Positions 43,971 through 56,224 of a DNA stretch of 64,000 nt are shown one piece after another (the stretch's first letter is position 1; each line of letters begins with the position of its first letter). Under the pieces are notes generated by a model. The model was given only the letters and a program-made list of their open reading frames with translations. It was not told where the DNA came from and made no database searches. The stretch comes from Micrasema longulum. Lineage: Eukaryota; Arthropoda; Insecta; Trichoptera; Brachycentridae. Location of the stretch: contig JAGVSM010003692.1 in NCBI GenBank assembly GCA_022494885.1, positions 62,001-126,000 of the forward strand. Direction: 5' to 3'. The position numbers and the translations under genes are program-made.

Positions 43971-44077
43971 CTGGAACCTGTAGAGCGAAGAGTCGTCCTT
44001 GATGACAAGGGTCTTGCTGTCATTCACAGGGAAGAAGTAGCCATATTGACAGAGCTGGTTACCAAGGCTGAGTGCCT
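43971..44077 (-). CDS. RGS9/11-like: R7-family RGS protein, third visible coding exon (DEP domain C-terminal half)
   Basis: After TTTTTGCAG, the exon completes a split Glu codon and reads ALSLGNQLCQYGYFFPVNDS and KTLVIKDDSSLYRFQ, ending CAG|GTAAAG in phase 0. It is the second half of the DEP domain: 'EA..LGn.l...GY.fP..d...l.lk.D.slYRFQ'. LGN, GY and DSSLYRFQ match the RGS9/RGS11 branch. DEP domains of R7 RGS proteins bind membrane anchors and receptors and set the position of the RGS-Gbeta5 complex. The 107-base length (2 + 35 codons) joins exactly to the preceding exon (phase 1) and to the next exon's SPYYWP. Confidence 0.95.
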
Positions 44078-44295
44078 CTGCAAAAACGAGAGAAGAATGA
44101 TATTAAATAACAAAATTGGATTAATAACAAATTAATACAGTTAGATCTTCTGGTATTTTTCTGGGTTATCAGCAGCTGTAATTTAATCTGAAATGTCTGT
44201 CGGCATTTCTTGTCAACTTTTCGGATTAAATTACAACGTTCAATATAATGTGAATAAAATGATCAGTTTATATACCGGGCAATACATGTCTTAAA

Positions 44296-44480
44296 GGCGA
44301 TAGACCCGTGGCGCAGATGGTTAGACAGCTAACTGTAAAACCGGCGTCGCAGGTTTGATTCCCGCCAGTTGCAAGAATGAAATCCAAGAAAGATTGTTTA
44401 GGTCTGGGTGTTGTGGTGTATTTTCATAACTTCCTTCCATGCCTCTTAAGTTGAGGCTCAGCGGGTAACTCCTTTTGAAA
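44296..44480 (+). mobile_element. tRNA-derived SINE family S2, copy 2
   Basis: GACCCGTGGCGCAGATGGTT and GGTTTGATTCCCGCCAGTTG give boxes A and B. The tail TTGAGGCTCAGCGGGTAACT matches copy 1 at 22703-22905. Confidence 0.88.
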
Positions 44481-45209
44481 ACGAATTGTCAAACTAATGA
44501 CGGAACGTAAAACTAATACGGTAACACAAAAGGCGACTGCGGTACGGTATAAATAACAATTTAAGCTATGGCAAACAATACTGTACACTAATTTGTGTTC
44601 CATTAGAAACACGGCGGCGACCCAAAACACCTTGAAAATTCCATTAAACAAATAATGTTCAGAAATACATTTTTTTTAAATTTACACAGCGTGAATGGTT
44701 AACCCTGACACATCCGATCCACAAAGACTGGTATGAGCAAGATAAATTATTGGCATTAAAAAAAAAAAGTTTCTAAATTTAATTAAAAAACAAGCAGTTG
44801 CTTATTTTTGCAAAGCGCAGAGCTAGCTACCCCCTCCGCACTACTGTTTTCTTTCCTGCAGACATTAATTTATTTTTTGAGCTTTAAAGCGCTTCTAAAT
44901 CAATTTTTTAAATTTTATTATTGTTAATTTTATTTAATTATTTTGTTAATTAAGTAAAACAACAGCAATACTGAAAAAATATATACAACATTAAAAAAAA
45001 AACATAAAATAAAGCATGTGTGTGAGGACGCGTGGGTATACGTTTGATATGCCAATATATATTTCTGTTCATACCGATAAGCGTGGTTTTGGATGTGATA
45101 TGTTTTACCATACGCGCTGTACTTTAAGAATTGAAACATAAAAAAAAATGTTCTAACTCTTTTAGAGTTGAAATATTACTTTGAATAAATAAATAAGTAT
45201 AAAAATTAC
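44481..45209. other. remainder of the 1.1-kb RGS intron
   Basis: AT-rich; open frames on the minus strand have no recognised similarity. Confidence 0.45.
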
Positions 45210-45260
45210 CTGATTCCTCGATGGCAAACCGCTCCATTAACCACTCGATGAGATCGTAGC
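45210..45260 (-). CDS. RGS9/11-like: R7-family RGS protein, second visible coding exon (DEP domain core)
   Basis: This 51-base exon lies between TTTTACAG and a GTAATTTT donor and is phase 1 at both ends. With the last base of the previous exon it forms a Gly codon, then encodes YDLIEWLMERFAIEES, and gives one base to the next Glu codon. It is the '.G.DliqWL...l.i...EA' helix of DEP domains. A microexon of this size would be missed by length-filtered gene callers; the identification rests on perfect phase fit and the DEP pattern shared with the neighbouring exons. Confidence 0.93.
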
Positions 45261-45524
45261 CTGTAAAATATAAAAAAATAATTCATGTAAATATGATTAG
45301 TAAATTTGTAAATACATAAGCTCAAAATGTACTCTCAATCATTGTTTTTTTTATTACATCTTTTACTTTATTTTTTACTATGTTTTTTTTTTCTTTCTAC
45401 TCGGTATTTTGCTTTATTTTTTTAAATATGCTTTTTGCTAAACACATACATTAATTATTTTACTATGACTAAATATGTTTCTTATGATGTATTCTGTTTT
45501 TATTTTGCATTTTACTGAGTTTTG
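45261..45524. other. start of the 15.9-kb RGS intron
   Basis: T-rich, nothing recognised. Confidence 0.4.
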
Positions 45525-45690
45525 TGGATGTTCAAACATAGGTAGATTAGTGAATATTACACAGCGTGTAAAGTCTCGACTTAAACCAGCCAATGACAGG
45601 TCATATGCCCTGTAAATGATTAGACTTCTATATTCCCTTCTCCAAAATACTTCCCTCTCTATTGCAACAAATTTAGATCTCAGGTTCAAT
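45525..45690 (-). repeat. family A, partial copy
   Basis: TGGATGTTCAAACATAGGTA, GTGAATATTACACAGCGTGT, CCAGCCAATGACAGGTCATA and CCCTCTCTATTGCAACAAAT match the reversed unit. Confidence 0.85.
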
Positions 45691-46374
45691 TTTTAAATGT
45701 TTTACTACACTTTTTTTTTAAAGTTCGAGATAAGCAAAAATTTACAAATCTGCTTTCCTTTCATATATTTTACTTTTACTTGCTTTTTATATATATTGAT
45801 AATTTTTATGTTTTTCTTATAATGTATTTTTGTATAATTTAATTTAGTACGTACTACTATTTGGCATATGATTTATTGCTCCTATTTCTTATATTTCTTA
45901 CGAATTCGAATTCTTACTTTCTCGTGAATTTCTAGAAAACATAACTCAATTATCATTTCAATTATGCTCATATATATATAAATTCTTTTTCTGTTGATTT
46001 AAATGATGATCTTGTTTTGTTTTTTTAAATTTTTAATACTACTATATTTTACTATTATTTTGTTGATTTTAATGATACCACTATTTTGTATATTTGATTA
46101 TGTGTGATTCTAAATTTGTATAATTTATATTAAAAAAAATATTTCTGATTATCTTTTTTGCATTGTATTCTTTGGAATTCGATTATTTATTACATTTACC
46201 TTTTTTTCTAGATTGTGATTCTTTGTCATTATAATTTAATCTAATTAATTTAACTATGTATTTTTATTGTTATTTATTGTGGCTTGACACGGGTATAGCC
46301 TAAAAAGCCTTAATAAGTTCATAAATATTTAATTTTTAATGAACAAATAAATAAAAAAATATATAAAAAAAATA
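45691..46374. other. T-rich AT sequence, possible LINE 3' end at 46280-46375
   Basis: GGGTATAGCCTAAAAAGCCT and AACAAATAAATAAAAAAATA near the end resemble a retrotransposon tail. Otherwise nothing recognised. Confidence 0.3.
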
Positions 46375-46525
46375 CTTCAATATTTCATCGTTCCCGGACT
46401 AGGATCAAAATCGTAAGACTAATCATATTACCTTTCATTGAAAAAAATATCAAGATATGCTGCCAATTTGATTACCGATGAGGTGTCCTATGCTCTACTG
46501 TATTCGGATAATAAAATGATACGTA
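46375..46525 (+). repeat. SINE S1, 5'-truncated and diverged
   Basis: ATTTCATCGTTCCCGGACTA, TCGTAAGACTAATCATATTA and GAGGTGTCCTATGC follow the S1 body order. Confidence 0.65.
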
Positions 46526-47094
46526 TTATTGTATTTTATAAATTATTGAAAACTTCCGATAACGATAAATTGATCTATGAAATCCATTAAAAGGAAAAAT
46601 ATTTAAAAGGGAAAACAAGTTTTTTCCAAAATACATTATGTGCGGAAGTGATTATTCACCAGAATTTATCTTTCTTCCTCGTTCATCAACTGTCAAATTT
46701 TTGGGAGAAAATGGAGGAAAACGTTAGGCGCTTTGGAAGCATCATCCATCAGAATCCGAGTTCTAATGCTGAAGATTATTACATTACTCTTTTCTAATTG
46801 AGATTTTTCCAACGGTGGATATCGAATATCACAGCAAAAAGACAAATATTTATATTCATAAAAAATCAGATATATTTTTTGGAATAGTAAAACGAAGAAA
46901 AAACAAAAATAATGACAATAATGATCACAAATAATATTAAGTATCTTATCAGCGCGCAAGAGGTCTGAAAAGCGAGGAAAGAACAAATCGCAAAGAAAAA
47001 ATAATTCTATTTATTTATTTTTTATTAAGTTAGTTCATAACATCTTAAGAACTAATATAAACTTATAATAACATTACATTTTTTGTATAAAAAT
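46526..47094. other. unassigned
   Basis: Nothing recognised. Confidence 0.35.
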
Positions 47095-47990
47095 TTCACA
47101 ACTATATTTTTCCAAACTAATTTAAAATATTTCGATCTTTTTTATCTCCTTTATTTCTTCGGGTAACTCATTGTACAGTTTCAATCCCTTGTTCAATGAG
47201 TTTTGAGATTCTGTTTTTCTCCTTCCTAGTAATCTTATTATTTTTTTACTCCTTGTTTCATATGTATGACATAGTTAGTTTTTTTTTTTTATTATGGTTT
47301 TTATTTTATTCATCCTCTTAATTATTTTATGTATAAAACTTGTTACATTATATTTCATTTGCTGCTTTACTGTGAGCAAGCCAATTTCTTTTTGCATTTT
47401 TTCTACATAAAAATAGATAATTTATAAAGTATAATCCTCATCGCCTTAATTTGAAAAAAAAATAAAAATATTATTAATTTTTCCATGTTACATAAAAAAA
47501 TAATGGAAGAACAGAAATTTATGAGTGGACGTATGATTGTTTTATAAATTAGAACACTTCTCTTTTTATCTATTACATTTTGTAATCTTCCCATAAATGA
47601 CTTTTTTTTTAAATAAATTTTTCTTACATATTGAGAATGTGTTTTGAAATTAAAATATCTATCCAAGTAAACTCCGAGATACTTTATTTCGTCCACATAA
47701 TTTATATTTAAAATACCAATATTAATATTGTATCCCTGGAGTATATTTTTTCTCCCAATATTCATATATTTTATTTTTGAGGTATTTAATTTTAATTGAT
47801 TAATTTTTTAACCATTTTGATATATTTCCTAAATCGTAATTTATCTTATTTATCACCGTATCATAATTATCTTCTAATAAGAAAACTAGTGCATCAGAAT
47901 AAAAGTAAACTTACGTAAACTTTAAAAACGATATGGGTAATTATTATTGTAATTACATATTCTATTGTGTATATTACAGAGTAAAAAGAT
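47095..47990 (-). pseudogene. jockey-like RT, palm end to C-terminus
   Basis: From about 47915 the minus strand reads FYSDALVFLLEDNYDTVINK, INYDLGNISKWLKN. After a frame change it gives INQLKLNTSKIKYMNIG, INYVDEIKYLGVYLDRYFNF, MGRLQNVIDKKRSVLIYKTI and IRPLINFCSSIIFLCNMEKL. The start covers RT motif C, where the catalytic YADD has become YSDA, followed by motifs D and E and the thumb. Loss of an Asp and a frameshift make it inactive. The end joins the family seen at 28475-28987. Confidence 0.85.
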
Positions 47991-48102
47991 GTAAAATAGT
48001 GTCAATAGTAGTGGATTTAACATTTGATTTGTAGCATTTCTGCAATTTGTAGCAAGCTGAAAATACATTGTGGCACGTGTATTTTCAGAAAAACTAATTA
48101 AA

Positions 48103-48290
48103 GAACCGAGCCATGTTCCCATAGCTAGCGTCACAGACTCACGGATCAGAAGTTCGTGGTTCGGACCCCACTCTACCCCAACTTTTCCATTTTCAAATAG
48201 TGAGTTATTTACAACTCGTCGAAAGTAGCCTACAAAATTTAAACATTTGTGTAAATCATTAGAACGCAAATATTCCTATTTAAAAAAAGT
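48103..48290 (+). mobile_element. tRNA-derived SINE family S4, copy 2
   Basis: ATGTTCCCATAGCTAGCGTC, AGACTCACGGATCAGAAGTT and CGTGGTTCGGACCCC head the unit. CTACCCCAACTTTTCCATTT, GTGAGTTATTTACAACTCG and TTAGAACGCAAATATTCC match 30752-30900. Confidence 0.8.
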
Positions 48291-48334
48291 CGTTTAAGAC
48301 CTTTGCTTTTCAATATGTTTATTTAATTTTGTGA

Positions 48335-48745
48335 TATATTTTATATTAATGAGAAAGTTCGATGTTTTTTTATTTTTTTCATTTGTTATTAGACTATCAA
48401 ACTTGGTCATTTTTTTTAGTTATTAAGTTATTTTATTTTAATGCGTCGTATTATAAACTACGATTTTTAAAAGTTCTGTAATTTTGAAATTAATCCGCCC
48501 GTGGCGTCACAAGTTGTCATCAGTAAGTTGTGCTGGCATTTAAAAGCAGAACCTCGTAGCGGTCAAAATACACAAAACTTTGAAAAAATGGCTACCCGGA
48601 AACCGAAAATCTATCACAAATCAATACAACCATATAATTAATTGGTAGATTCACTAGAACCTCTGACGAAATTCAAAGTAGCTAATTTTTACCACTTGCG
48701 AGAAAATATTTAATTTCCCGTAGTACTGACTTTTCTAATTGTATG
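48335..48745 (-). mobile_element. MITE-like family B, diverged copy
   Basis: AATGAGAAAGTTCGATG, CGTCGTATTATAAACTACGA, TTTTTACCACTTGCGAGAAA and TTTCCCGTAGTACTGAC follow the order of 39055-39490. Confidence 0.8.
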
Positions 48746-48890
48746 ACATTAAAAATTTATGTATGCATACAAAACTTTTGGTTTTATTTTGATTTTTAAA
48801 TTTCCTGTTTTCATACTGTTTTTAATTTACGAAATATGTTGCAAATATTTTTATTAGCATATATTTATTTAATTTTTGTTATTTATTCTA

Positions 48891-50588
48891 AATAGGGTAT
48901 TTTCATAAACTGGGCATATGATTTTAAATGTATTCAGTATTTAAAGAATATTTTTATTTTAAAAATCTGAAACAAATGTTTTCATTTATAATTTCCTGTC
49001 TAAAGTTTGATATAAATAAAACGGCCCGTAACTGGCCAAAAGGGTTGATGACGTCACGCGTGACTTATGTATCCTACGTTCACTCAAATCCTATACTGAG
49101 ATACTCCGACGCGGGCGGCTTGTGGCTTTTTATTTGTTTTTTATAGTTAAATTTCGTCTTTTCCTTTGCGTTTTTTTTCATTTATAAACATCCATAGCAT
49201 TATGACTGACATTGGTTTTTTACAAGGAAAATCCGATAATTTGCCCAAAATAGATATAATCATGATGGGTATTTTTTTCTCATCCATTACAAACTTTTTA
49301 AGTTCCGAGTATAGAAATGTAAAGGCCGCAAGGTAAGGAAATATATAATGTTTGCTTTCAGAATGTATTCATTTAAATAGTTGTATTATTTGCATGTACT
49401 ATAAATATATTGTTTCGCGTACATTTAATGCAAAAGGGAAGTAACGTGACTTTGACACAACATAATCCATAAAATACCATTGCTAGTAAACATCTCTGTT
49501 GCTCGAGTGCGTGTTAATGCCTTTTTTAAAATTTAATGTGATTTACTTACCTATTAATATATCAAGCTAGGGAAAATTACGGAGACAATGTCATAGTTTA
49601 CATTCAAGTAAAACAGACGGTTGATATTTAAATGATAAAAGGTTGAGTCACCCCAGAACATAAAGTTAGAACCAAAGCGTACTCGGTGACGTTGATTTGC
49701 GATGAAGTCTAGGAAATAATAGACACAGATTAAAAGTACAAGTATAATAGATTCCTGCAAGTGTGAAGACTGTCCAGCATCTCAAGGTCAGTTGCCATTT
49801 TGTAAATGCAATAAATTTCACAAATAAATAAGGTGGGTTTTTTTTTATACAGCAATTTTTAAGTAATTTTATTTTTTATTTATTTAGAAAACCAACAGTT
49901 CTACAAATTAAAATTGGTAACATAAGTACAGAAATTTAACACAAATATATAAACAATAACGTTTAAAGAATAAACTATTTTAGTATCTAATGTAGTACCT
50001 GTCAAGCTTTATAAGTGCTAATTTCAGAACCTACCGTTAGTCAATTTTTATAGTCTAGAGTTTACATAATTAAATTGAGTATTTTGTAATGAACAAGACC
50101 TACGGAAAAAAGTGTAGTGGTTTGTTTTTTTTAACATCTCGTTTCATAACGTTCAAATGCGTTCAATCATTTTTTCCACATTTTTTCATTGGGTACTAGG
50201 AATGGCCAAAAAAGCTTTATTTGGCGTCTTCACCGTAGTGTTTGTGTACATCGGAACTAAACATTACTTGTATCTTATAACTAAATACATTTTATGCTCG
50301 TTTATTAGTTGAAACAGTGTAAAACAACCGATTACAACAAAAACAACACGTAGGCTATACAAATTCGTATGAATTTGTTTGAACGGTCAGTCAGATTCGT
50401 AACGCGTGACGTCACAAGCCCATTCGGCATCCGAATAGTCGTTTTGGCGCCAATTCAAAGTATACGTTTTTAAACCGCTCTGAAAAATTAACGCGTGGAT
50501 ATAAAGAAATAAAAACTATACAGTTACCATTGTAATTTTTTTTTCTATTTTCTTGCAAAATAAAAAAAAAACGTGATAATACCCTATT
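48891..50588. mobile_element. putative 1.7-kb non-coding DNA transposon with long inverted termini
   Basis: The left end AATAGGGTATTTTCA and the right end, read inward, AATAGGGTATTATCA differ at one base. About 160-175 bases inside each end, TGACGTCACGCGT-AC occurs in inverted orientation in the same context (AA-GGG-T before it, GTTCA--CAAAT-C after it). The inverted similarity therefore reaches beyond 200 bases. Placing TA outside GGGTATT gives a TA target duplication, suggesting Tc1/mariner-type mobilisation. No transposase is readable in the 1.2-kb centre. Confidence 0.65.
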
Positions 50589-51179
50589 ACGTATTCTTTA
50601 AAAAATGTGTACATATCCTTGAATATTTTGTATTTACTATGTGTGGAAAAATGTATGCGCGAATTTATTTATTTATTTATTCTATGTATTTAATTTTACA
50701 CTTATTTTTATTATAATGTAGTACTATAATTATTTTAATAATGTATTATAGTGTATTTATATATTATATTATAAATGTAGTTTGAGAACAGTTGTTTTTG
50801 TATCTAACGAAGCTGCTATGATTATTTTCTTGCAATTCAATTGTATTCAATTTAATTCTTTTAGAATTGGAATTATTATTATTACTGAAATAATAAACTT
50901 TCGAAGTAAATATTAAATTATCGTGAGTAGACTGAGTTCGCAAGAAATAAGTACTGAGTATGAAAAAAAGAATAAATATAATTAAGGAGAGAATTCTAGT
51001 ACTTCTGACATTTTATGCGGGGAGAGATGAAAAAGTTTGCATCGTATAACAATGAAAAGATGAAGGAAAACGCAGTGTGGGAAAAAGACGAATCTCCTGT
51101 CTGAAAAACTTAAGAGAGAGAGAAAACTTAAACGTTCCACTGTAGCTCCAAATCAAAATCAAAATGAAGAAATTTAATG
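50589..51179. other. AT-rich, nothing recognised
   Basis: TTATTTATTTATTTATT low complexity near 50664; otherwise nothing. Confidence 0.4.
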
Positions 51180-51535
51180 CTACGAAATTGGATATAAAAT
51201 GTGTTTTCTTACAAGCAGTAAACATAAAAGCATTAAAATATTTTGCAATGTTTCTCGAAAACGAATGAAAAAATAATAAAAAATGTTTGAATAAAAGTGG
51301 ACTTCTTTGAAACATCACAGGTGAACAATAGTCATTTAGTTATGTTATGTGTTGTTATGTGCTGTGACAGAATTCCGGTTTCCAGTAGCCATTTTTTTAA
51401 ACGTTTAATGTTAATGTTTAAATTTTTACGCTACGGGGCTCTCCCTTTAAATGTCAGCAGAACTCACCAACGAAAACTTGTGATGTCACGGGCGCAGTAA
51501 TTTCAATAGTACAATACTTTAAACAATACAAAAAA
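51180..51535 (+). mobile_element. MITE-like family B, truncated copy
   Basis: GTGTTTTCTTACAAGCAGTA, GAATTCCGGTTTCCAGTAGC and AATGTCAGCAGAACTCACCA match 18112-18578. Confidence 0.82.
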
Positions 51536-52734
51536 ATGTCTTTGTTGTAAAGTCTATAGGAATATTGCCTTTTGTAGTTTTGTAGAAAAGCAATAAACAC
51601 CATAGTGCGTGTATTTTGTTTGTACAGAATTTGGGGAAGAAATTTTGGTTACCGTTAACAATTACACACGCTCTGGGAATCGTAACGTGGTGTTAACAAT
51701 ATCAAAATACAAAACTGAACCAATTTTAGTCGCAAATATTGTATTTTGACTTTTGTTTACAGAGGGAAGATAGTAAACCGCGCAAACAATATCTCGCCTG
51801 CAAATATTCATATGTTTTCTTCAAAGAGAAATGGATACAATATAAACATTTTATAAAGTTTTCGTAAATTATTTATCATTCAATTTCTTGTTTATATATG
51901 CGCTGTATTTATTTGTTAAAGAAACTCACTTTTTGAAACACAAAGAATTTATTTTCTTACGCGCAAAGTACAGTGCGTTTGAATCTTTAATATGCCTACG
52001 TTAATGTGTAAGTGCCTGTCGGTGAACCAAGTAAACAAACAAAATTCGTTTGTGTTAAGCATACTAGAATTATTTATTTTTTACGCTCACATAAAGCAGA
52101 AAGCGCGAATGGGTTGTAAGTGATATAACTTAACTCAAGATAATCAGAGAATCAAATAAACAGAGTTGGGATACAACAAAATAGAAAGTGGAAACATACA
52201 TATTAATTAAAGAATATAATAAATAAAATTCAATAAACATCTGGACAACATGCTTAATCGTAATATATACTCTTTTATGCGCCTGAACTACTGAGCTCAG
52301 TAAAATTAAATATCTCAACTAGAAACCTCAGACAAAACTTACTCTTTCATACTGATAAACTAACTATGGTTTTCATTCCCCTTTGCCCAGAATTCTTAGG
52401 TCTACCAACAAACGTACCAGTCTTGATTTCTGTGATAGCAAGTTGTCTTCTTTCAAACGATCACTGAATCAAATTCAATTATAAACACCTCTCAGCCGCT
52501 TCCACTCCGACAAAGTCTACTATATACCATTGTGTATTTCTACTTTTCTTTATAATAATTTTCAATGTATTAATGTGTCTTTAAAAATGCCCATTAGGTG
52601 TATATATGAATAAATATTGTTTCAATATAAATCTATGCAATATCTCGCAGCAGTCTCCTGCAATGGTGTCTTTCCTTACACAAAATCCAGACTTGTACAC
52701 TCTTTCTGAAAACGACTTTCGTTTTGGAGAACTT
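51536..52734. other. unassigned
   Basis: At 52640-52730 the minus strand reads ERVYKSGFCVRKDTIAGDCC, not recognised and without convincing splice signals; probably chance. Confidence 0.35.
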
Positions 52735-53050
52735 AATATGTTTATCCAGGACATTGAACGTTTAAGTGGCCACTTTACACACTGTGCAACATTCACCATT
52801 TTGCTTATGTCTGAATACCAATATTTCTACAATTCTTCTATTGGTTGATTTTAGTGAAGTTAAAGAGCTGAAACCTTTATTGTTGTGAAGAGATTCATCT
52901 GATCGAATTGTTATACATACTAGGCAACGCCTTAAAACAATTTTCCAATTTCTTCTTGGACCAGTTGGTTTAAAAACAATATTTTAAGTTTTTACAAATA
53001 TTTGTAGATAAAAGACGGAATATTACCCCCTAGGGAATCATTAAGATTAA
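52735..53050 (+). repeat. family A copy running head-to-tail into a second 5' end
   Basis: Runs from GTGGCCACTTTACACACTGT to CTTCTTGGACCAGTTGGTTT. After AAAAACAATATTTTAAG it shows the start of another unit (ACAAATATTTGTAGATAAAA, CCCTAGGGAATCATTAA). Confidence 0.82.
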
Positions 53051-53218
53051 TACAATGAAAGCATCCACCCCTTTCTCGAAGCTGTTCATAAAAAACTTTT
53101 GTCTTTCTTCAGTTTCGCATATCACTATCAATTTTTTGAAAACTAATTAAGCAAACAATTAATATTTCTTTACAATCAAACCGCAAAAATAACAAAACAA
53201 AGAAACTTTAAAAGCTTT

Positions 53219-53345
53219 CATTTTACCCCTCACTGCAGTCTTGTCAATTTGTGATCAATCAAATACACATGGTCAGCACAATCACCTTTTTTTAATTTCC
53301 CAGTATGACAGTGAAGGAATATAGTATAAGTTCCAAATTGAGACC
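53219..53345 (+). repeat. LINE type 1 3' UTR segment, orphan copy
   Basis: TTTACCCCTCACTGCAG, GTGATCAATCAAATAC, TCAGCACAATCACC and GACAGTGAAGGAATA align with 59028-59150, which follows the LINE at 58335-59010 in the same orientation. Confidence 0.65.
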
Positions 53346-54034
53346 GCGGCCGCATGCTCCAGATCTTGCCTCGGAAAGGACAAAGAACGTAGTAATACAA
53401 ACAAATCAAACAACGACACATAACCCAAATATATATATAGGATACATTAGTATTATTTTTTCTTATACAACATGCACTCAAGCAACAGAAGAAAAACAAT
53501 ACGTATCTGTAACAAATCACATAGGAACATCAAATTATCAAGACACTGCTGGCAAAATCCTAACACAGATCCTAACATGATCCTTATCGAACTCAGGCGA
53601 AATTACTTCCCGTCATAATACTGAATCCCTCGCAAAAACCATTATCCTAATACCAACAGTAGAAACAATTCTATGCAAAAACCCTAATCGTCCTAACAAT
53701 CTCTCAGACCTTAGAGCAGACGAAACGGGTCCTAGATCATGGTCTTGAGATAGTCTACAGTTTAGATTTGTAATTTACCACTTCCCTTCTATGGGACAAG
53801 AACCACACAGACAGACAAGAGTTCAGTTCAGACAACCGATGCTAGTACCCAAGTATGTATCTTTTTATCTTAAACTGATTAGGAACTCACGGTAGGCCTT
53901 TACCCAGTTCCTCCCATTTTTCCACCCATTCGCTGACAAAATGAAAAAAATGCTTTAACGTTAGTTGGATTAGCCAATAAACTTGGATTCCACATCAGCC
54001 TTGTCACCTCCGTCAAGCCATTAAGATCGTCAAA
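53346..54034. other. unassigned; less AT-rich block 53560-53830
   Basis: The block is richer in C and has no conserved frame that was recognised. Confidence 0.35.
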
Positions 54035-54130
54035 TTACAACAGCGATGGAGAACATTTTGGAGAAGGAAATATGAAAGTCTAAGCATTTGCAGGGCTTAA
54101 GAACTGGCATTGGCCAAACTCAAAATATCG
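54035..54130 (+). repeat. family A fragment
   Basis: ACAACAGCGATGGAGAACAT, GAAAGTCTAAGCATTTGCAG, GGCTTAAGAACTGGCATTGG and ACTCAAAATATCGTTTT: the middle is deleted and the reversed start follows. Confidence 0.75.
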
Positions 54131-54939
54131 TTTTAAATTAATAAATTAAAAAAGTTTCCATCACTTAAACATCTAAGGGCGATAGACATTCAATATTTTT
54201 TTTAAATGTGACAGTACGAAACTATTGATAAATTTTATTCGCTTCGTGATTAGATCACGAGTACATTAAAATGTATCTTTGTGAGGTCTTTACAATCGGT
54301 AGTCCTGGTTTTGGATACAACAGATAAAGCGTTTCGCGATGCAATAATTCTCTTTACTTTAACAAAAATTTCCTTTGACACGTTTTTTTTTAAATAATGT
54401 AAAGTTTTTAAAAAGTAGACCTTACTATTTTCATTATTTTACTCAAATAAATGTAATGAAATTTATTAATGCAATGCATTTTGTACAAAAAAAAATACTG
54501 ATCAAATTTGAGTATTTGAATAACTGTATACCGTTAGCCCATTTACGAAGGTCAGAGTAGGTAAGGGTAGATATCTTGGTATATAAATAGACCTAAAAAT
54601 AAGGCTTTATGGAAATAAATGCTAACGAAATTCAACTATCCAGGCTCAATATCTGCACACAGTCTCTGGTCAAAATATTGCGCTCTCCATTACATTTATC
54701 TGGCATATCTTTTTAAAAATACTTATCGTAACGACAAATTCATAACAAAAGATTGAATGAAGTCGATTAATTTTTATGTACAATGTTAAGTATTTTTGGT
54801 TACTATTTGTATGGGCCTTTATTGTCGCGTAGTTTTTACGAAATATTTTTACGTTTTGAATAATAATAATAATAATTATTATTATAATAATAATATTTTG
54901 CTGATTTGCATAATATAATATTAAAATAACAGGAGCAAA
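54131..54939. other. unassigned, with an AAT/ATT microsatellite
   Basis: AATAATAATAATAATTATTA lies at 54860-54895. Nothing else recognised. Confidence 0.45.
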
Positions 54940-55580
54940 ACCAACGTTATGACTGTGGCCCATAATGAGCAACGAATGAATAAAGTAATGCCAGGAGCAA
55001 CTCTGAAAAACGCAAAAGAGTTTGTGTACCTTGGAAGCAGGATCACCTAAGATGGGAGAACAAAAAGAGAAGTCGACTCCCGCATTCACCAAGCAAGGCG
55101 TGGTCGAATAATATCAATCTAAAACTCCGCAAGCAACTTGCCTAGACATATGTATGGAGAATATTGATGCACGGTTGTGATACATGGTGCCTTACCGAAA
55201 GAGATAAAAAAAGATTAGAGGCCTTCGAGATGTGGTGCTACAGAAAAATATTAGAAATTTGCTGGAGAGACCACATCACTAATGACGAGGTTCTCAATAG
55301 AATCGAAGAAGGTAGGCACCTAATCAAAACCATCTCAGAGAGGCGAGCCCGATAGATTGGCCACATTATGCGCCATGAGGGTCTCCTGCACGACATCATA
55401 GAGGGAATGGCTGAGGGGACAAATTATAGAGGGCGCCCCTGACGGGAATATTTGGAGCAAGTGTGCGAAGATTTAAACTGCGCCTCATATGTCGAGCTAA
55501 AGAGGGCTGCAGAAAATAGAGACCAATGGAGGACGATATGCAGGACTTTGCTGCAAACCAATCCCCAGGATTGAGACTGC
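54940..55580 (+). pseudogene. non-LTR RT C-terminus, fragment (LINE type 5)
   Basis: Frames give FVYLGSRIT, DGRTKREVDSRIHQARRG, then LMHGCDTW-like MMHGCDTWCLTERDKKRLEA, FEMWCYRKILEICWRDHITN, DEVLNRIEE and IGHIMRHEGLLHDIIEGMAE, RGRP and DLNCASYVELKRAAENRDQW. The tail '.LYGcEtWtl....k.rleAFEmW.yRriLkIsWtd..tN.eVL.Ri' is also carried by the 56225-57470 element, a related family. There are several frameshifts and stops. Confidence 0.85.
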
Positions 55581-56224
55581 GAAGAAGAAGATTAGCAAAG
55601 CGCCATTTTTGTAAAAAATCACAACACAGGCGCTTTACAATTGTATACTTAAACTTACATTCTAACTAAGCTAAAGTGACATATTATATTTTGTGATTTA
55701 AAATTGAGGGGATGATAATCCAAAAAAGTGAGATTTTACTTGGGATCTGAACTGACGGACTGTTGATGATTAAATATTAGATAGATTATGATTATATAAT
55801 CGTTGTGCATCTATCTGAGTACATAACAGTGTTTATAATCTTTTTTTCCTGACACAATCCACGAAAAATAGTAATAAAATCACTAATATATGTAAATAAA
55901 CACAGATGAATGAAAGATGAACAAGTATATTCAATGGTTTTTTCATACAAAGTACGCACTGGAATGACAAAACGTAAAACTTTATAGCGATTCGTGACGA
56001 ATAAGGGGCGTAGACAATGCAATAAAGCGTTTTCGCTGGAATTCGAAATCATAAGTTTAAAAATATTTTTCATGCCACCATAGACATTTCATAGACCCTT
56101 ATTACCAATTTTAAGTACTCAACAGTGTTTTTTCGTGTCATTTTCTTTTTGCATATTTCGTCACGATCGTAGAACAACAACGGATGCCCAAAAAATGAGA
56201 CATTACTTTCTTTTATATTTCTTC
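55581..56224. other. unassigned
   Basis: Nothing recognised. Confidence 0.35.

Noticed and set aside
52606..52848. Possible host exon near 52640-52730
   Set aside because: The plus-strand frame fuses into family A sequence, and the minus-strand peptide has no recognised family or convincing splice borders.
54840..54905. CRISPR-like or satellite array
   Set aside because: Simple AAT/ATT microsatellite only.
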